Source of the DNA: Cryptomeria japonica
Lineage: Eukaryota > Streptophyta > Pinopsida > Cupressales > Cupressaceae
DNA length: 64,000 nt
Direction: 5' to 3'
NCBI RefSeq assembly: GCF_030272615.1
Contig: NC_081407.1
Span: 443,046,213 to 443,110,212 of the forward strand
Shown one piece after another: positions 9,832-21,110 of this stretch (position 1 is its first letter; each line of letters begins with the position of its first letter). The notes beneath the pieces are model-generated. The model did no database searches. It was given only the letters and a program-made list of their open reading frames with translations, and had not been told where the DNA came from. The translations under genes were made by a program, and so were the position numbers.

Positions 9832-12800
9832 TGCTACTGAGATCAAGGATGCTAAAATAACATTAGAGCTAAGGAAGCATTGTTGAGTTCCCTGCCTGAT
9901 TCTAAGATGACTAATGTGATGGGACTTTAGAATGCACACGAGATCTAGGAGAAACTTGAGACCTTATATGAAGGAGATAAACAAGTCAAAGTTGCAGAGT
10001 TTGAAAGGGAAGTATGAGATGTTGAAGATGGGAGAAGATGAGAACATATCAACCTTCATGGTTAAGGTGAATGACCTTGTCCTAGGTATCAAATGTGTTA
10101 GTGGAACCCTTGAAGAGGATAAAATTGTTGCTAAGGTTCTGATATTATTTCCTCCTGCTTACAAATATAAGATAGTTTTTATTGATGAGATCCAAAGTGT
10201 GACTACTATGACAAGAGATATGTTGGTTGGAAAGATTGTTGCATTTGAATTGAGCGAATTTTGTGAATTACATGGAAAGTATGAGATTGCATTTAGAGCA
10301 TCTGTATCCGGAAAGAAGAAGTATGACCTTGATGAATGTAGAATATCCAGATATGAAAGAGAGAGAGAAGAGAGATGGAAGAGAAAGAAAGAGAATTGGA
10401 TGATCTTGAAGCATTGATTGCCCGAAGATTGCCTAAGGGAGCTGGTAAGTATGATGGAAAATTGCCTCTAAAATGTTTCTCTTGCAATAAAATAGGACAT
10501 TTTGCTTCTAGGTGCCCGGAGACAATGTCTAAATATGATAGGCATGATAAATATGATAAGCATGATATGAATGATAGATATGAGAAGCATAAACACTGTG
10601 ATAATCCTTACAAGTATAACCAGAAGTTTAAGCATCAGAAGATCCGTTATTATGTTGTTGATGAAGGTGTTACAAATGAAGAGTTTTAAGGAGATGAAAT
10701 AGTGTTTATTGCTATTAAAGAAGATGGACCAGAACCTGTTGATTCCACAAGTTGCACTATTGAGGAGAAAGCTTTAGTTGCTAAAGTTGAAAAGAAAGAT
10801 GAATGGATGATTGACAATGGTTGTTCACATCATATGACCGGTGATAAAAGCAAATTTGTGAGTATGGAAAAGTATGATGGTGGAGTAGTAAGATTTGGAG
10901 ATGACAAAGCCTGTGTGATCCATGGTAGAGGTTCTATTTCCTTTGATGGTAACAATAACATTGATGATGTCTTGTATGTTGAAGGTTTGAAACATAATCT
11001 TTTAAGTGTTGGACAGATGGTTGACAAAGGTTATGATTTGCAATTCAAGAATGGAAAATGCAAGATCCTAAATGGCTCTGGTATATAGATTGCATCAATA
11101 ACTAAGAGTGAAAGTAATATATTTCATTTGAATTCTTATGAGAAAGGTTGATTGATTTCTCAGATTGATGAAAACCGGTTATGGCATAGGAGAATGTGTC
11201 ATGTTAATTTTGACTCAATGATTAAGATTAGTTCTGCTCAAGTTGTTAGATATTTTCCTAAAATTGTTAAGCCTACTAATCCGGAATGTAAGGAATGTCA
11301 AATGGGAAAGCAAACAAGAATTTCTTTCAAGAGTAAGCAGTATAAATCTAATGGATTGCTAGATCTTGCGCATATGGACCTACATGGACCTACTACAATA
11401 AGAAGTGTGCAAGGTGGCAGATATTTCATGTTATTGATTGATGATTATTCTAGAATGATGTGGGTTGCCTTTCTAAGGGAGAAATCAAAAGCATTGGACA
11501 AATTCAAGATATTCAAAGCAAAGGTTGAGACTGAGATAGGACTAAAGTTGAAATGTCTGAGATCAGATAGAGTAGGATAATTTTGTTCTCGTGAGTTTGA
11601 CTCATTCTATGAGAAGCATGGAATTAGAATACAATTATCTGCTCCTACAACCCCACAACAAAATGGAGTTGTTGAAAGGAAGAAGAAGACTATCTTGGAT
11701 GTTGCAAGGACTATGTTGATTGAAGGGAATGTTCTGAAGATCTATTGGAGAGAAGTTGTTAGCACTATTGTTTACACATTCAACCGACTACATATAAAAG
11801 GTGGTTATGGTAAGACTCCTTATGAGCTATGGTTTGGTCATGTTCCTACTGTGGGATATTTTAAAATCTTTTGAAGCAAGTGTTATATGAAGAGAGATGG
11901 GGATATAGGAAATTTTGATGCAAGAAGTGATGAAGGAAATTTTTTGGGATAATCAACAAAGAGGAAAGACTATTGATGCTACAATAAGAGACCGAGAAAG
12001 ATAGTGGAAAGTGCAAATGTGAAAGCTAATGAGAACTATGGAAAATAAATCAGATCATGTAGATATGATGATGATCAAAATGTTGTCTTAAAGAAAATTC
12101 AAACAGAAGAGCTGAAGTAGAATGATCCGGTAGAGATAGTTAATCCAGATGTTGTTGCTGCTAGTGAAGAGGTGCAGGAACCTGAAAAACAGAATGATCA
12201 GAAGACTCCAAGGAAAAGTAAGATTGAATCATTTTAAAAATTAGATCATCGGTGATTAAAATAAAGGTGTGAGGACTAGGAGAAGGATAGTTATTGAAGA
12301 TGTATGTTTGATCTCTAAAATTGAACCTAAAGATGTTGTTGAAGCTTACAAAGATGAAAATTGGATAAAAGCTATGGAAGAAGAATTGAATCAAATTGAA
12401 AAGAATAAAACATGGGAGCTTGTGCCTAGACCTAAAGAGAAGAATCTTATTGGTACTAAATGAGTATTCAGGAACAAATTGAATGAAGCCGGTGAAGTTG
12501 TCAGAAATAAAGCAAGACTGGTATGCAAAGGATATTCACAGAAAGAAGGAATTGATTATGGGGAGACTTTTGCTTTGGTAGCTAAACTTGAAGTTGTTAG
12601 ACTATTGCTTGCATATGCTTCTTATAAGGATTTCAAGGTATATCAGATAGATGTCAAGTCAACCTGAGGAAGAGGTCTACATTGAGAAACTTCATGGAAT
12701 TTCATTATCAGATGATGGAGATATGGTATGCAAACTAAATAAAGTTGTTTATGGACTAAAAAAAGCCCCTAGAGCTTGGTATGCTATATTCAATAAGTAT

Positions 12801-13849
12801 TTACTGAAATTGGGATTTAATAAAGGTATTGTTGATAGTAATCTATATCTCAAGATTGAGAATGATAACATTTTGATTGTTGAAGTTTTTGTTGATGACA
12901 TTATCTTTGGAGGAGATGATAACTTAAGTATGAAGTTTGTTGATGTATGTAGAAAGAATTTGAGATGTTTATGATAGGAGAAATGAATTTTTTCTTAGGA
13001 TTGTAGATTGCACAGACTAGAAAAGGTATTTTTATATCTCATGCTCAATATGTAAAGGAAATGTTGAAGAATTTTGGGTTAGAATATTCTAAACCAGTTG
13101 GAACTCCTATGGTGACTGGCTGCAAATTGTCTAAGAATGATGAATCTTCGAAAGCTAATTAGACCTTGTACAGATCTATGGTTGGTAGACTGCTATATCT
13201 AACTCAGACTAGACTTGAAATTATGCATGATGTGTGCATGGCTGCTAGATATCAAGCTGATCTGAAAGAGAGTCACGTAATTGTTGTAAAGAGGATATTC
13301 AGATATCTAAAAGGAACTATGGATTGTAGTTTATGGTATCCGAGGAATGATGATTTTATATTATGTGCTTACACTGATGTTGATTGGGCCGGTGATGTTG
13401 ATGATTGGAAGAGTACCTCCGGTGGTGCATTCTTTTTGGGTAAGACATTGATTTCATGGGCAAGTAAGAAACAAGATTCAATTTCCCTATCTACTATTGA
13501 AGTTGAGTACATTGTTACTGCCAGTAATTGCACTCAGGTAGTTTGGATGAAACAAATGTTGAAGGATATCAGAGTTATCTATGAGGAGCCTATTGTCATA
13601 TATTGTGACAATGTCAGTGCTATTAATATGTCAAAGAACCTGGTGCAACATTCAAAGACTAAACATGTATCAATCGAGTATCATTTCTTGAGAGAAAAAG
13701 TCAGTGAAGAGGAAGTGAAGCTATAGTATGTGTCTACAAAGGAACAAATTGGTGATATTTTCACCAAGCCTTTACCTATTGATACATTTTTCTATTTGAG
13801 AGACAAGTTAGTGGTGTCTACCCCTCTTGATGGGAACTATATGCATTGA
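9832..13849 (+). pseudogene. D gag-pol, remainder (Copia order: gag, PR, INT, RT, RNase H)
   Basis: Continues D gag: helical gag segment to about 10430, zinc knuckle CFSCNKIGHFASRC near 10472, protease at 10800-10850 (IDNGCSHHMTG, with Asn where C has Ser in DSGC), GAG-pre-integrase (LWHRRMCHVNF, CKECQMGKQ), integrase core (LAHMDLHGP, LRSDRVG, GVVERKKKT), RT (WIKAMEEELNQIEKNKTW, YGLKKAPRAWY, FVDDIIFGG near 12889) and RNase H (DWAGDVDDWKST, YCDNVSAINMSK), ending about ...YMH at 13847. There are at least ten stops or frameshifts, e.g. TAG/TAA at 11086, 11578, 12037, 12462 and 13162. The integrase-before-RT order defines Copia. It is dead as a protein source. Confidence 0.88.
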
Positions 13850-14163
13850 GTTGCATCAATCCGGTGGACTTCACAATCTTATCGTTTTGTCTAGATTGAT
13901 GAGTTTATGTTGCTCCTTTGATGGAGTAGTTTCTTTGTGGTTCAGTTGAGATGGTTGTAATCATGATTTGTTTATTCTAAGGGGGAGAGTAAGTTGGGTT
14001 TTCTATTTTGAGAACCTTTGTCATTGATGTCAAAAGGGGGGAGAAAGCATGTGAAAAATGGCTTATCTATTGTTGGTAAGCCTGATCTTAGGGGGAATTT
14101 GTTGGAGATGTTTTCTTTCTTTGTATTGATTGTTTTCCACATCCATATGTTTCCATCAATGCC

Positions 14164-14175
14164 AAAGAGGGATAT
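14164..14175 (+). promoter_or_regulatory. D polypurine tract
   Basis: AAAGAGGGATAT abuts the 3' LTR, a decayed form of the AAAGGGGGAGAT found in A, B and C. Three further purine stretches (near 13980, 14033 and 14089) lie upstream, the Sirevirus pattern. Confidence 0.75.
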
Positions 14176-15517
14176 TGTTGGACATTGATGCTGCTAGGAT
14201 ATGTTGTTGTCATTGATGTCAACATATTCATGTGATTTATTTCTCTAGTGGTTTCAGATTGGTTTATTGGGATCATGGTTTGGTATATGGAGTATTCCTA
14301 GTATCATTATATCCTTCTATATTAGTTTTAGTGATCCAGAAGCTTAATTGATCATATCATATGATCTGGTTTATAGTTTGGTTTTTCTGATCAATACTTT
14401 GCAGAGTTAAGTATTTCCTCTAGTATATTTCTATGTGATCAGATATTATGCCACAATTTTGGGAGAATGTTTTGGATGTTAATGTGTATCTACATTTCAG
14501 ATGGTTTGTGACTTGGTTCTCTACAAGCTATCTTTATAGCCTGAGTTGCTGTTGTTTGAATGTTCTTGAGTTTCAAGTGTTGATCGATGAAGATTTCATA
14601 AGTGGTGTTGGTGGAGCTATTCATGCGGATGGTTCTAATGTGCATGTTGGTGTATCCTAATCATGTTCTATTTTTTTGGTGCTTTGCATTGTTTCTTGTG
14701 TGCATTCTTGGTGATTTTGTTGATCCAGTGATATTATTCGTGTTATGCGGTATTCTTGGTGGTGTAGTATGTTGTGGTTGTTCTTGGCGAGATTTTCAAT
14801 GGTGATGTGTGTTTGGATATTTCGTTTAGGTCCATGTTATGTCATGTATATCATTATATTGTTCTGGTGGTCGATCTTTGTAGCATGTGATATAATTTTG
14901 TAATTGTGAGATGAGGTTGGTTTAGTCGACCTTGTTGCCAAGGTTGATGATCGGTATATATAGATTATTTAGTCATGTAATTTGTGTGTCATTGTAGTGT
15001 CTACATTACCAGAGAATGCTAAAGATGCGAACAAGCAAATACATCCTTCAACATTGTGATTGAGCAGAGATTCAAGTGTTGTAGAGAAGACAAATATGCT
15101 TAACTAGTACTATCATCAGGCATAAGGAGATGCTATATTTGCAGTTCATGTAATCTAGATTGTAGTCTAAATATTATTGTAAGGTAGCGAACCTTCCCTG
15201 AGGGTTGTAGCCTTCTGGTTTATTATATCTTGAGCAGTGGGCTCTAGGAAGTGAGTCTGAATGCATGTGCATTCCCCATTGTAATATTTACACATACTAC
15301 TACAGAGTATCATCTTATTGTGGGTAGGTTACCACCATGGTTTTTCCCTTAATCAAGTTTTCCACGTCAAAATCTTGGTGTTGTGTGTTGTGCTATCAAT
15401 TTTCTTATCTTTGTTGTTACTGCAGTTTATCAAATTTGCATTTGAGGTTAAGTTTGATAATCCGATGAAAACTGATTCACCCCTCCTCTCAGTTTTCCTT
15501 CATTTTTATTGTCAATA
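14176..15517 (+). repeat. D 3' LTR, full length (about 1.34 kb)
   Basis: Starts TGTTGGACATTGATG and ends GTCAATA just before the GTATA duplication; the terminal CA has become TA. It contains the TATATA promoter region near 14955, a GTGGGTAGGTTACCACC/GGTTTTTCCCTTAATC/TTTTCCACGT block and the GATTCACCCCTCCTCTCAGT end shared in diverged form with A, B and C. Confidence 0.8.
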
Positions 15518-16113
15518 GTATATATATATAGTAGTGTGTGTGTGGTAGAGAGGCGATATAGGAGTGTGTGTATGTGAGAGAGAGAAAGAGATTGAGAAAA
15601 TATATTAGGAGTGTATGTGGAAGATAGTAGAGAAGTAGAGTGTGTAGTTATGGACAGCAAAGGCAGATAGTGTTGTAGTGGTGCAGTAGTTATTCATCAG
15701 ACCTGTTGCGGGATAGTTGTATAGAGATCTTTAACTGGATATATTGTAGAGTTTGTGAATTATGATCTAAGCTTAATCTTATAACTGATCTCATGCATTT
15801 TGAGATGCAATCCTTTTCAGTTCAAGTTGCAGTGAGCATTCTGATAGTGAGTCATTATTTTGTATCTTTGCAGTGAGCCGATTTTGTAATCTAGCAGTGA
15901 GCCATCTCTTTGTAAACACCATATAACTAGTTATATTTTCCTAACAGTTAACACTCTTTGTGGTTTTTCCCATTTGGGTTTTCCACGCATAAATTCGGTG
16001 TTTCTCTTATGGTTGTGTCCTTCATGATTATTCTACTTTTGCAGTCTTATGTTCCTTAAGTATGATAGATGAAGTTTGATATTTTTGAGGAAGATTAAAG
16101 TAGTGTTAAAAGT

Positions 16114-16157
<44 letters not shown>

Positions 16158-16254
16158 AATACTGATTCACCCAGCTCTCAATATTTCGGTCTATGGGTGG
16201 GAATACTAATTCACCCCCCCTCTCAATATTTCGATCCTTTCAACCTAGTAAACA
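15518..16254 (+). repeat. E 5' LTR, second part
   Basis: Begins with the GTATA duplication and short TA repeat, then AGTAGTGTGTGTGTGGTAG as in the 3' LTR at 26841. It ends CAACCTAGTAAACA. It holds a (TG)n run at about 16118-16150 where the 3' LTR has (TA)n, and a partial internal duplication of the GGGAATACT.ATTCACC end segment (16155-16240). Confidence 0.8.
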
Positions 16255-16256
16255 AT

Positions 16257-16268
16257 TGGTAATAGAGC
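16257..16268 (+). promoter_or_regulatory. E primer-binding site, degraded
   Basis: TGGTAATAGAGC, two mismatches from TGGTATCAGAGC, two bases after the LTR end. Confidence 0.7.
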
Positions 16269-16320
16269 TTTGGTCCCTTGCTTGCAAGATTAACCGCTTG
16301 AGGGAGATCCGTGTTGAATC

Positions 16321-17360
16321 ATGGCACCTATATGCATGACTGGAGATTTTCAGCTAGATGAAGATTTGAAGACAATGCTTGAAGATTTGGAAAGTGTTGA
16401 ATCAAACAATGAAGAATTGAAAGAGAATTTGAAGATAGCAAATAAATATGTGCAGAAGCCGAGAGAGAAAATCTGGAAATTCAAACCGAGGCATAAGGAG
16501 GTTAACAATCAGTTGAAATAGGCGAATGAGGCTATTAAAGATCTGATATAAAAGATTAAGGTGAAATACAAGACATAGCAATCCCTGATAGAAACAATCA
16601 ACCAAAAATTTGAAGAAAGTGAAAAGCTCAAGCAAGAGGTGAAGAATCTAAAGGCAGAAAATAAAATCATTGACAATAGTAAGGTCTTGGAAGATTTGAT
16701 TATCATGCAACAAGTTAACTTGGATAAGACCATACTTGGCTTTCAACCCGGTATGTGTTTGGATCAGAATGACAAAAATGAAATTAAAAAAGTCAAAGCT
16801 AAAGTGGAGAAACATTTAGAAGATGAGAGGAAGTCTAGAATCAGAATTCTAATGCAAGAAGACCACTAGTTCGACACCCTAATACAAAAAGGTTCCCATA
16901 TTTTAATGGCTAATGTTTTCAATGCAATAAATTTGGACATAAGATAATAAGTTGTAGGAGCATTTAGTTTTATAGCTGCAAGAGGTTTGGTCATAAAGAA
17001 AATCATTATAGAAACCATGGTACGAGTTAGAATCATAATCCAGTTGAAGCGAACAAGAAGTGTTACAACATTCATGGATACGGTTATATTTACAATAACT
17101 ATGGACTTAATGCTAATCAATGTAGACATAGATCACATCTAGTAATATCAGAAAGGAAGGATATCAGTTGCTTCAAATGAAAATAGTCTAGACATTATGC
17201 TAATCAATATAGAAATAGAAATGTAGAGAAATATACTGAGAAAAGTGTAATGAAGAATGGTGAATCAAAGAAGAAAAAATTTGGTCTGGAGAAAGAAGAG
17301 TGAGAACAAAGAAAGTGAGCATGATGTACCAGAATTTGGTGCAAGCACCTCTTCCTCTAG
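16321..17360 (+). pseudogene. E ORF1: coiled coil plus decayed zinc knuckles
   Basis: The ATG at 16321 opens a Glu/Lys/Asn-rich heptad protein (LKTMLEDLESVESNNEELKE, then EESEKLKQEVKNLKAENK) with a few stops. From 16914 there is a CX2CX4HX4C knuckle (CFQCNKFGHKIISC), followed by a second with Cys-to-Phe and Cys-to-Tyr changes (SCKRFGHKENHY) and two further ruined copies up to about 17210. The order and the residues (GHKENHY versus GHRENQC in B) match ORF1 of A and B. The end of the frame is not clear. Confidence 0.7.
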
Positions 17361-17581
17361 TAACTAAGTATGGTGCTTTGGGTCAAGGGGAGTTCCTTTT
17401 GAAAGAAAAATATTCTATCCTCCTCATCTGAGTGGATCATGTCATGATGTAGAATGAAAGTGCTTTAAATACTTTAAAGGCTATCTGGTAAGCAAAGGAA
17501 TTTTGCTGACATCACCGATAAGATAGTTTTTGGCAGGAAAACCCTAAGGGAAGTGTTTTTGGCAAGATAAGTATTGACTTT

Positions 17582-18571
17582 TTGAATTCATTCTTTCATT
17601 ATCAGTTATTAGTGCTTAAGAATATTGGGATTAGTAAAGGAGTGGTAGAACAAGAGAGAAATGTGAGAAATCATGGAAGGAAAATGATTGTCGAAGAATC
17701 TAGTAGTGAAGAATTTAAGGTGTTCCTAGATGAATTTAACTCAGAGAAAATCAAAGATGTTGAATCTAGTTTGAGTGATGTTGAGTTGCAAAGAGTCAAA
17801 GGATTGGAAAGAAAAGGTCTAAATCTTTGGACAAAATTTCCATGGTTTGATAATGTTGAGGTTATCAAGATGATCCTTAGTCATGTACGAGATGACAACA
17901 TTATCTTGAAGGAGGTTATCTTAATGATCACTAGTTTGTGTGACAATGGATAAGTTCCGATAAAGAAGGCAATCTTGAACAGAGAAGTGGAAGCCCTAAC
18001 TGGCGTGAAGGGTCATCATCAAGCATTGATCATTAACACTGTCATCAACCCTGTGGTGAGGTATGTAGCTTGCGGCATTCCTTACAAAATCTCTTTCAAG
18101 AATAGGGAAGGTGTCACCTCGATAATTGCAGTATATATAGCACATATGCTTGTGTTGGAAAAAAAGCATTTGACTTGTGTGAATTGTTGAGAGCGTTGTT
18201 GTTAGAGAATCTTAAGATGACAAAAGAAATGAATTATCCTTTCTGGTTTGGTTCATTTCTTGTGAGTTTGGTTATGTATTGTTTGGGATCCCTTCCAGAA
18301 AAAGACAATATCATATGGGAGTCTAGTGTTCTGATTGCAAGATGGATAATTAGATATTTGAATAGTTTGAATAATAAAGAGGAAGTCTATGATGCTTATT
18401 TCAAATCCTTTCTGGATACATGGAGTGTTGGCCTAGTATCTTTTGTTTCCAGTTTTGGAGTTCTTCCTCCACAAAGAAGAAAAGAAGACAGTATTTTCTT
18501 ATTAGTATTTTCAAGTCAAAGAAAAGTAAAGTAGAGGATATTATAGTGATTGAAGATCCAGAGTCTCATGT
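17582..18571 (+). pseudogene. E ORF2, N-terminal part (before F insertion)
   Basis: Reading frames between 17582 and 18571 give an acidic start (VEESSSEEFKVFLDEFN), a VEVIKMILSHVRDD segment, REVEALTGVKGHH near 17981-18019, a SIIAVYIAHMLVLEKKHLT segment and an YDAYFKSFLDTW segment. These fall in the same order as DVIRIVL, TKEAVRAVTGLPSTG, VRFISMILAYRVTHANRL and INEHFRALKA in A ORF2. I infer distant homology; identity is low, so an alignment is needed. Several frameshifts are present. The gene was cut by element F; its C-terminal part resumes near 25250. Confidence 0.55.
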
Positions 18572-19233
18572 TGGTGCAGGAGCACCTAAGGGTGAACAAA
18601 TACCCTTTGAAGTTTTGCAAATTTTCATTTTTTTGGCTAAGGACTACATTTCAAGCTTAGAGCAGCTTGGAGCACTTTTTGTCTTCTTTTTGTAAATATT
18701 CCCTTGACCACCAGCAGTGGAGCCCACCATCGGTGATCGACATGACTTGTTCGAGCTACCTCATGGACCTGAGAGAAAAGTGACTACCAGAGGTCGTCGA
18801 TGAAACCACCTTAAGTTTGCTCGACATCGATGAAACTGACCCATCGATGGAACTTGTTCGGGACTCACCGTGGCCTTAGTTTGCTTGATGTCGATAAAAG
18901 TGGCCTGCATTTGCTTGATGTTGATAAAATCAAGCCGTCGATGGAACATTTATGGGGCTCATTGTGGCCTAAGTTTGTTCGATGCCACTCTTCAAAAGCC
19001 AAGTGTTTTTGTTGCGCTGACCCGATGACCCGATGGAGGTTGAAGGATGGTTACTGTAGGCAACTAATTGTGTTGAGGGTGCATCTCATCCATTCAGGGA
19101 TGATGCACAACATGTGCAGAAGCTATAAAACCCAATGGGTATTTTGTAAAGGGTTCGGTTGGATTTTGGAGTTTTCCATAAGAAAGTTTTTCTGTGAATA
19201 ATAAATAAAAAGATCATTTGTTGGTTTCTTCTA
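18572..19233 (+). repeat. F 5' LTR, part shared with the 3' copy
   Basis: About 660 bases match 24571-25233, including CCTAAGGGTGAACAAATACC, a CAGCAGTGGAGCCCACC segment and CTGTGAATAATAAATAAAAAG. The match stops near 19233. The LTR may continue to about 19902 (ending CTATCA), directly before the PBS-like site. Confidence 0.75.
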
Positions 19234-19902
19234 TGTTGTTAATTTTGGCTTAAATTTTCAGATGGTGATGTAGATAGTGTAGAAGTTTCTTTCTTGCATT
19301 GTGTGAGTTTCAATTCTGTAGTCGTGCCAAGTTTAGCTCTGTAGATAGCGTTGTTGTTTTGTTTTCTTGTTTTTCCTATTGGTGACAAGTAATTGCAGCC
19401 ATGGCTCTGCCTTGAAGCTCCATTGTGGGATCCACATGACCATTGGAAGTTGTCAAGAAGAGCTAGACATGTACTATAGGGTTCCATTGATAGGATTCCA
19501 TGGAATGGCGATGGCTGTTTCAGCAAACTGGCCCTAGGCAAGCTTGATGATAGCCCGGCTAGTTACCAGTGACTAAAAAAAATCATAAGCAGGGTTGTTT
19601 GGGAGTCTAGGCTATTAGCCTCAGAACAGGGGAGATGGGATCAAATGTAGAGAAGATCCTAGGATGATTGATAAACCACTCGAGAGGAGCTGTAAGATTA
19701 AACTATGGCACAACAACCCTGCAAGGTGTCTGATGAGCTGATGAATTTATGAAAGTGAATTCATGAGGAGTAAGGAATAAACCTTGATAGTGAGGTCCTA
19801 GAGTAGATTAGGGGAATAGAGAAGAGTATTCACAGACTAGGCTAGGAGAAAAGGCCTTGGAGTGAGTCAAGCTGACTCGAGAAATTGAGAGCCTCCCTAT
19901 CA
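19234..19902 (+). repeat. Probable remainder of F 5' LTR or untranslated leader
   Basis: Non-coding sequence between the shared repeat and the PBS-like site. If it belongs to the LTR, the 3' LTR has lost its last 670 bases. If not, it is an unusually long leader with the PBS in an odd place. The CTATCA end followed after three bases by TGGTATCAAAGC favours the first reading. Confidence 0.45.
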
Positions 19903-19905
19903 GAT

Positions 19906-19917
19906 TGGTATCAAAGC
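19906..19917 (+). promoter_or_regulatory. F primer-binding site candidate
   Basis: TGGTATCAAAGC, one mismatch from the initiator-Met tRNA site and identical to the PBS of element C, upstream of the gag ATG at 19977. Confidence 0.6.
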
Positions 19918-19976
19918 TGATAAGATTTGGGCTAGGTGAGTATATGTCCTCAGTGGATTTTGTAGGAGACAACAAC

Positions 19977-21100
19977 ATGGTGACCAATGCAGGGTTGGCA
20001 GAGAAACTGGATGATCAAGAGGAAGAGAATAGACTCCTGAAGGAGAAGTTTCTATAATTGGAAAGTAAGCTTGGTGAGGTTGAAACCAAGGCAGATGAAG
20101 TGTTGGTAAAGGTTGAAAGAGCATAAGGGAAGGGTAAAGAAGTGTTAGAGATAGACAAAGTACTTGAACCTGATCCTGTCCTAGAAGAAGAACCTTTCCT
20201 AAAGGCATTGAAGGCCTTAAGTGGTAAATCACTAGAAGGATTGCCATTGTTCACTGGTAAGATGGAGGTAGAAGTGGTCTTAGAATGGATAGAAGGCATG
20301 AAGAACCATTTTGAATGTGAAGGCATAACTAAACCCCAAAGATTTAAAGTGGCCAAGTCAAGGATGAGAGGAGTTTCTCTCACATGGTGGAAATTTGTGC
20401 AAGATGAGAGAAAGAAAATGGGCAAAGCACCCATCTCTACTTGGAAAGGGATGTTAGTCAAAATCAAAGAAGTCTATCTCCCTGATGACTATGAAGTGAA
20501 AATTCATAGGAAGAGACAAAACTTAAGAAAAAAGACCTTGATGTTAGTAGTTATACGAAGGAATTCCATAAACTTAGCCTTAGATCTCATGCAGTGGAAG
20601 AAGAGAGTCTTAAAGTTACTAGGTACGTAAATGGTCTACGGTGGAACATACAAGAAAAAATCAGTCTAATGAGCCCAAAGACAGTTCATCAAACCTATCA
20701 AATTGCCCTTAAAGTGGAAGAAAAACTAAAAAGAAGATAGGGGCAGAGGTAGAGGAAAAGACAATAGAGGCCATAAGAGAGGCTTTAGAGGAAGAAGTTA
20801 TGAACAAAGAACACAAGGTGAGTTTAAACTCACTGAGCAGCAAGAGAGTGGCACTAGTAAAGGAGGATTCAATAGAGGAAGGGGGTCAAATAGTGGTTTT
20901 AGAGGAAGATCTAGTGGACAAGGTAGAGGTTCCTCATATTTTGCAACAATGAAGTGTTACCATTGTAACCAACTTGGTCATCCAGCATATAGGTGTCCAG
21001 AGAAGGGATCATCATCACAAGGTAGTGAAAGGAGAGTGAACTATCTTCAAGAAGAGTCTTCAAGCAGCAAGACTTCAGAGGCTGCCTTAGAATTATAGGT
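19977..21100 (+). pseudogene. F gag with CCHC knuckle
   Basis: The ATG at 19977 opens MVTNAGLAEKLDDQEEENRL (coiled coil); stops follow at 20055 and 20124. From about 20240 it gives the Gypsy gag core (ALSGKSLEGLPLFTGKMEVE, then VAKSRMRGVSLTWWKFVQDE), an Arg/Gly-rich segment near 20730-20930, and a zinc knuckle CYHCNQLGHPAYRC at 20955-20996. It would form the capsid-like particle and bind the genomic RNA. Confidence 0.8.
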
Positions 21101-21110
21101 AGGTGACAAC

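Larger units (their letters stand above)
1943..15517 (+). mobile_element. Element D: degraded Sirevirus-like Copia retrotransposon
   Basis: Both LTRs start TGTTGGACATTGATG. D sits in the TA-rich stretch of the E 5' LTR, with GTATA on both sides; the uninterrupted equivalent site is seen in the E 3' LTR near 26717. The internal region encodes Copia gag and pol in the order protease, integrase, RT, RNase H, with many stops. Element A interrupts gag at 3083/9832. Several extra polypurine stretches precede the 3' LTR, a feature described for Sireviruses. The 5' LTR has lost its end and the PBS. Confidence 0.85.

Noticed and set aside
14448..15518. Short open frames in the D 3' LTR
   Set aside because: The same region in the D 5' LTR does not keep them open; composition is Phe/Leu/Cys-rich as in non-coding T-rich DNA.
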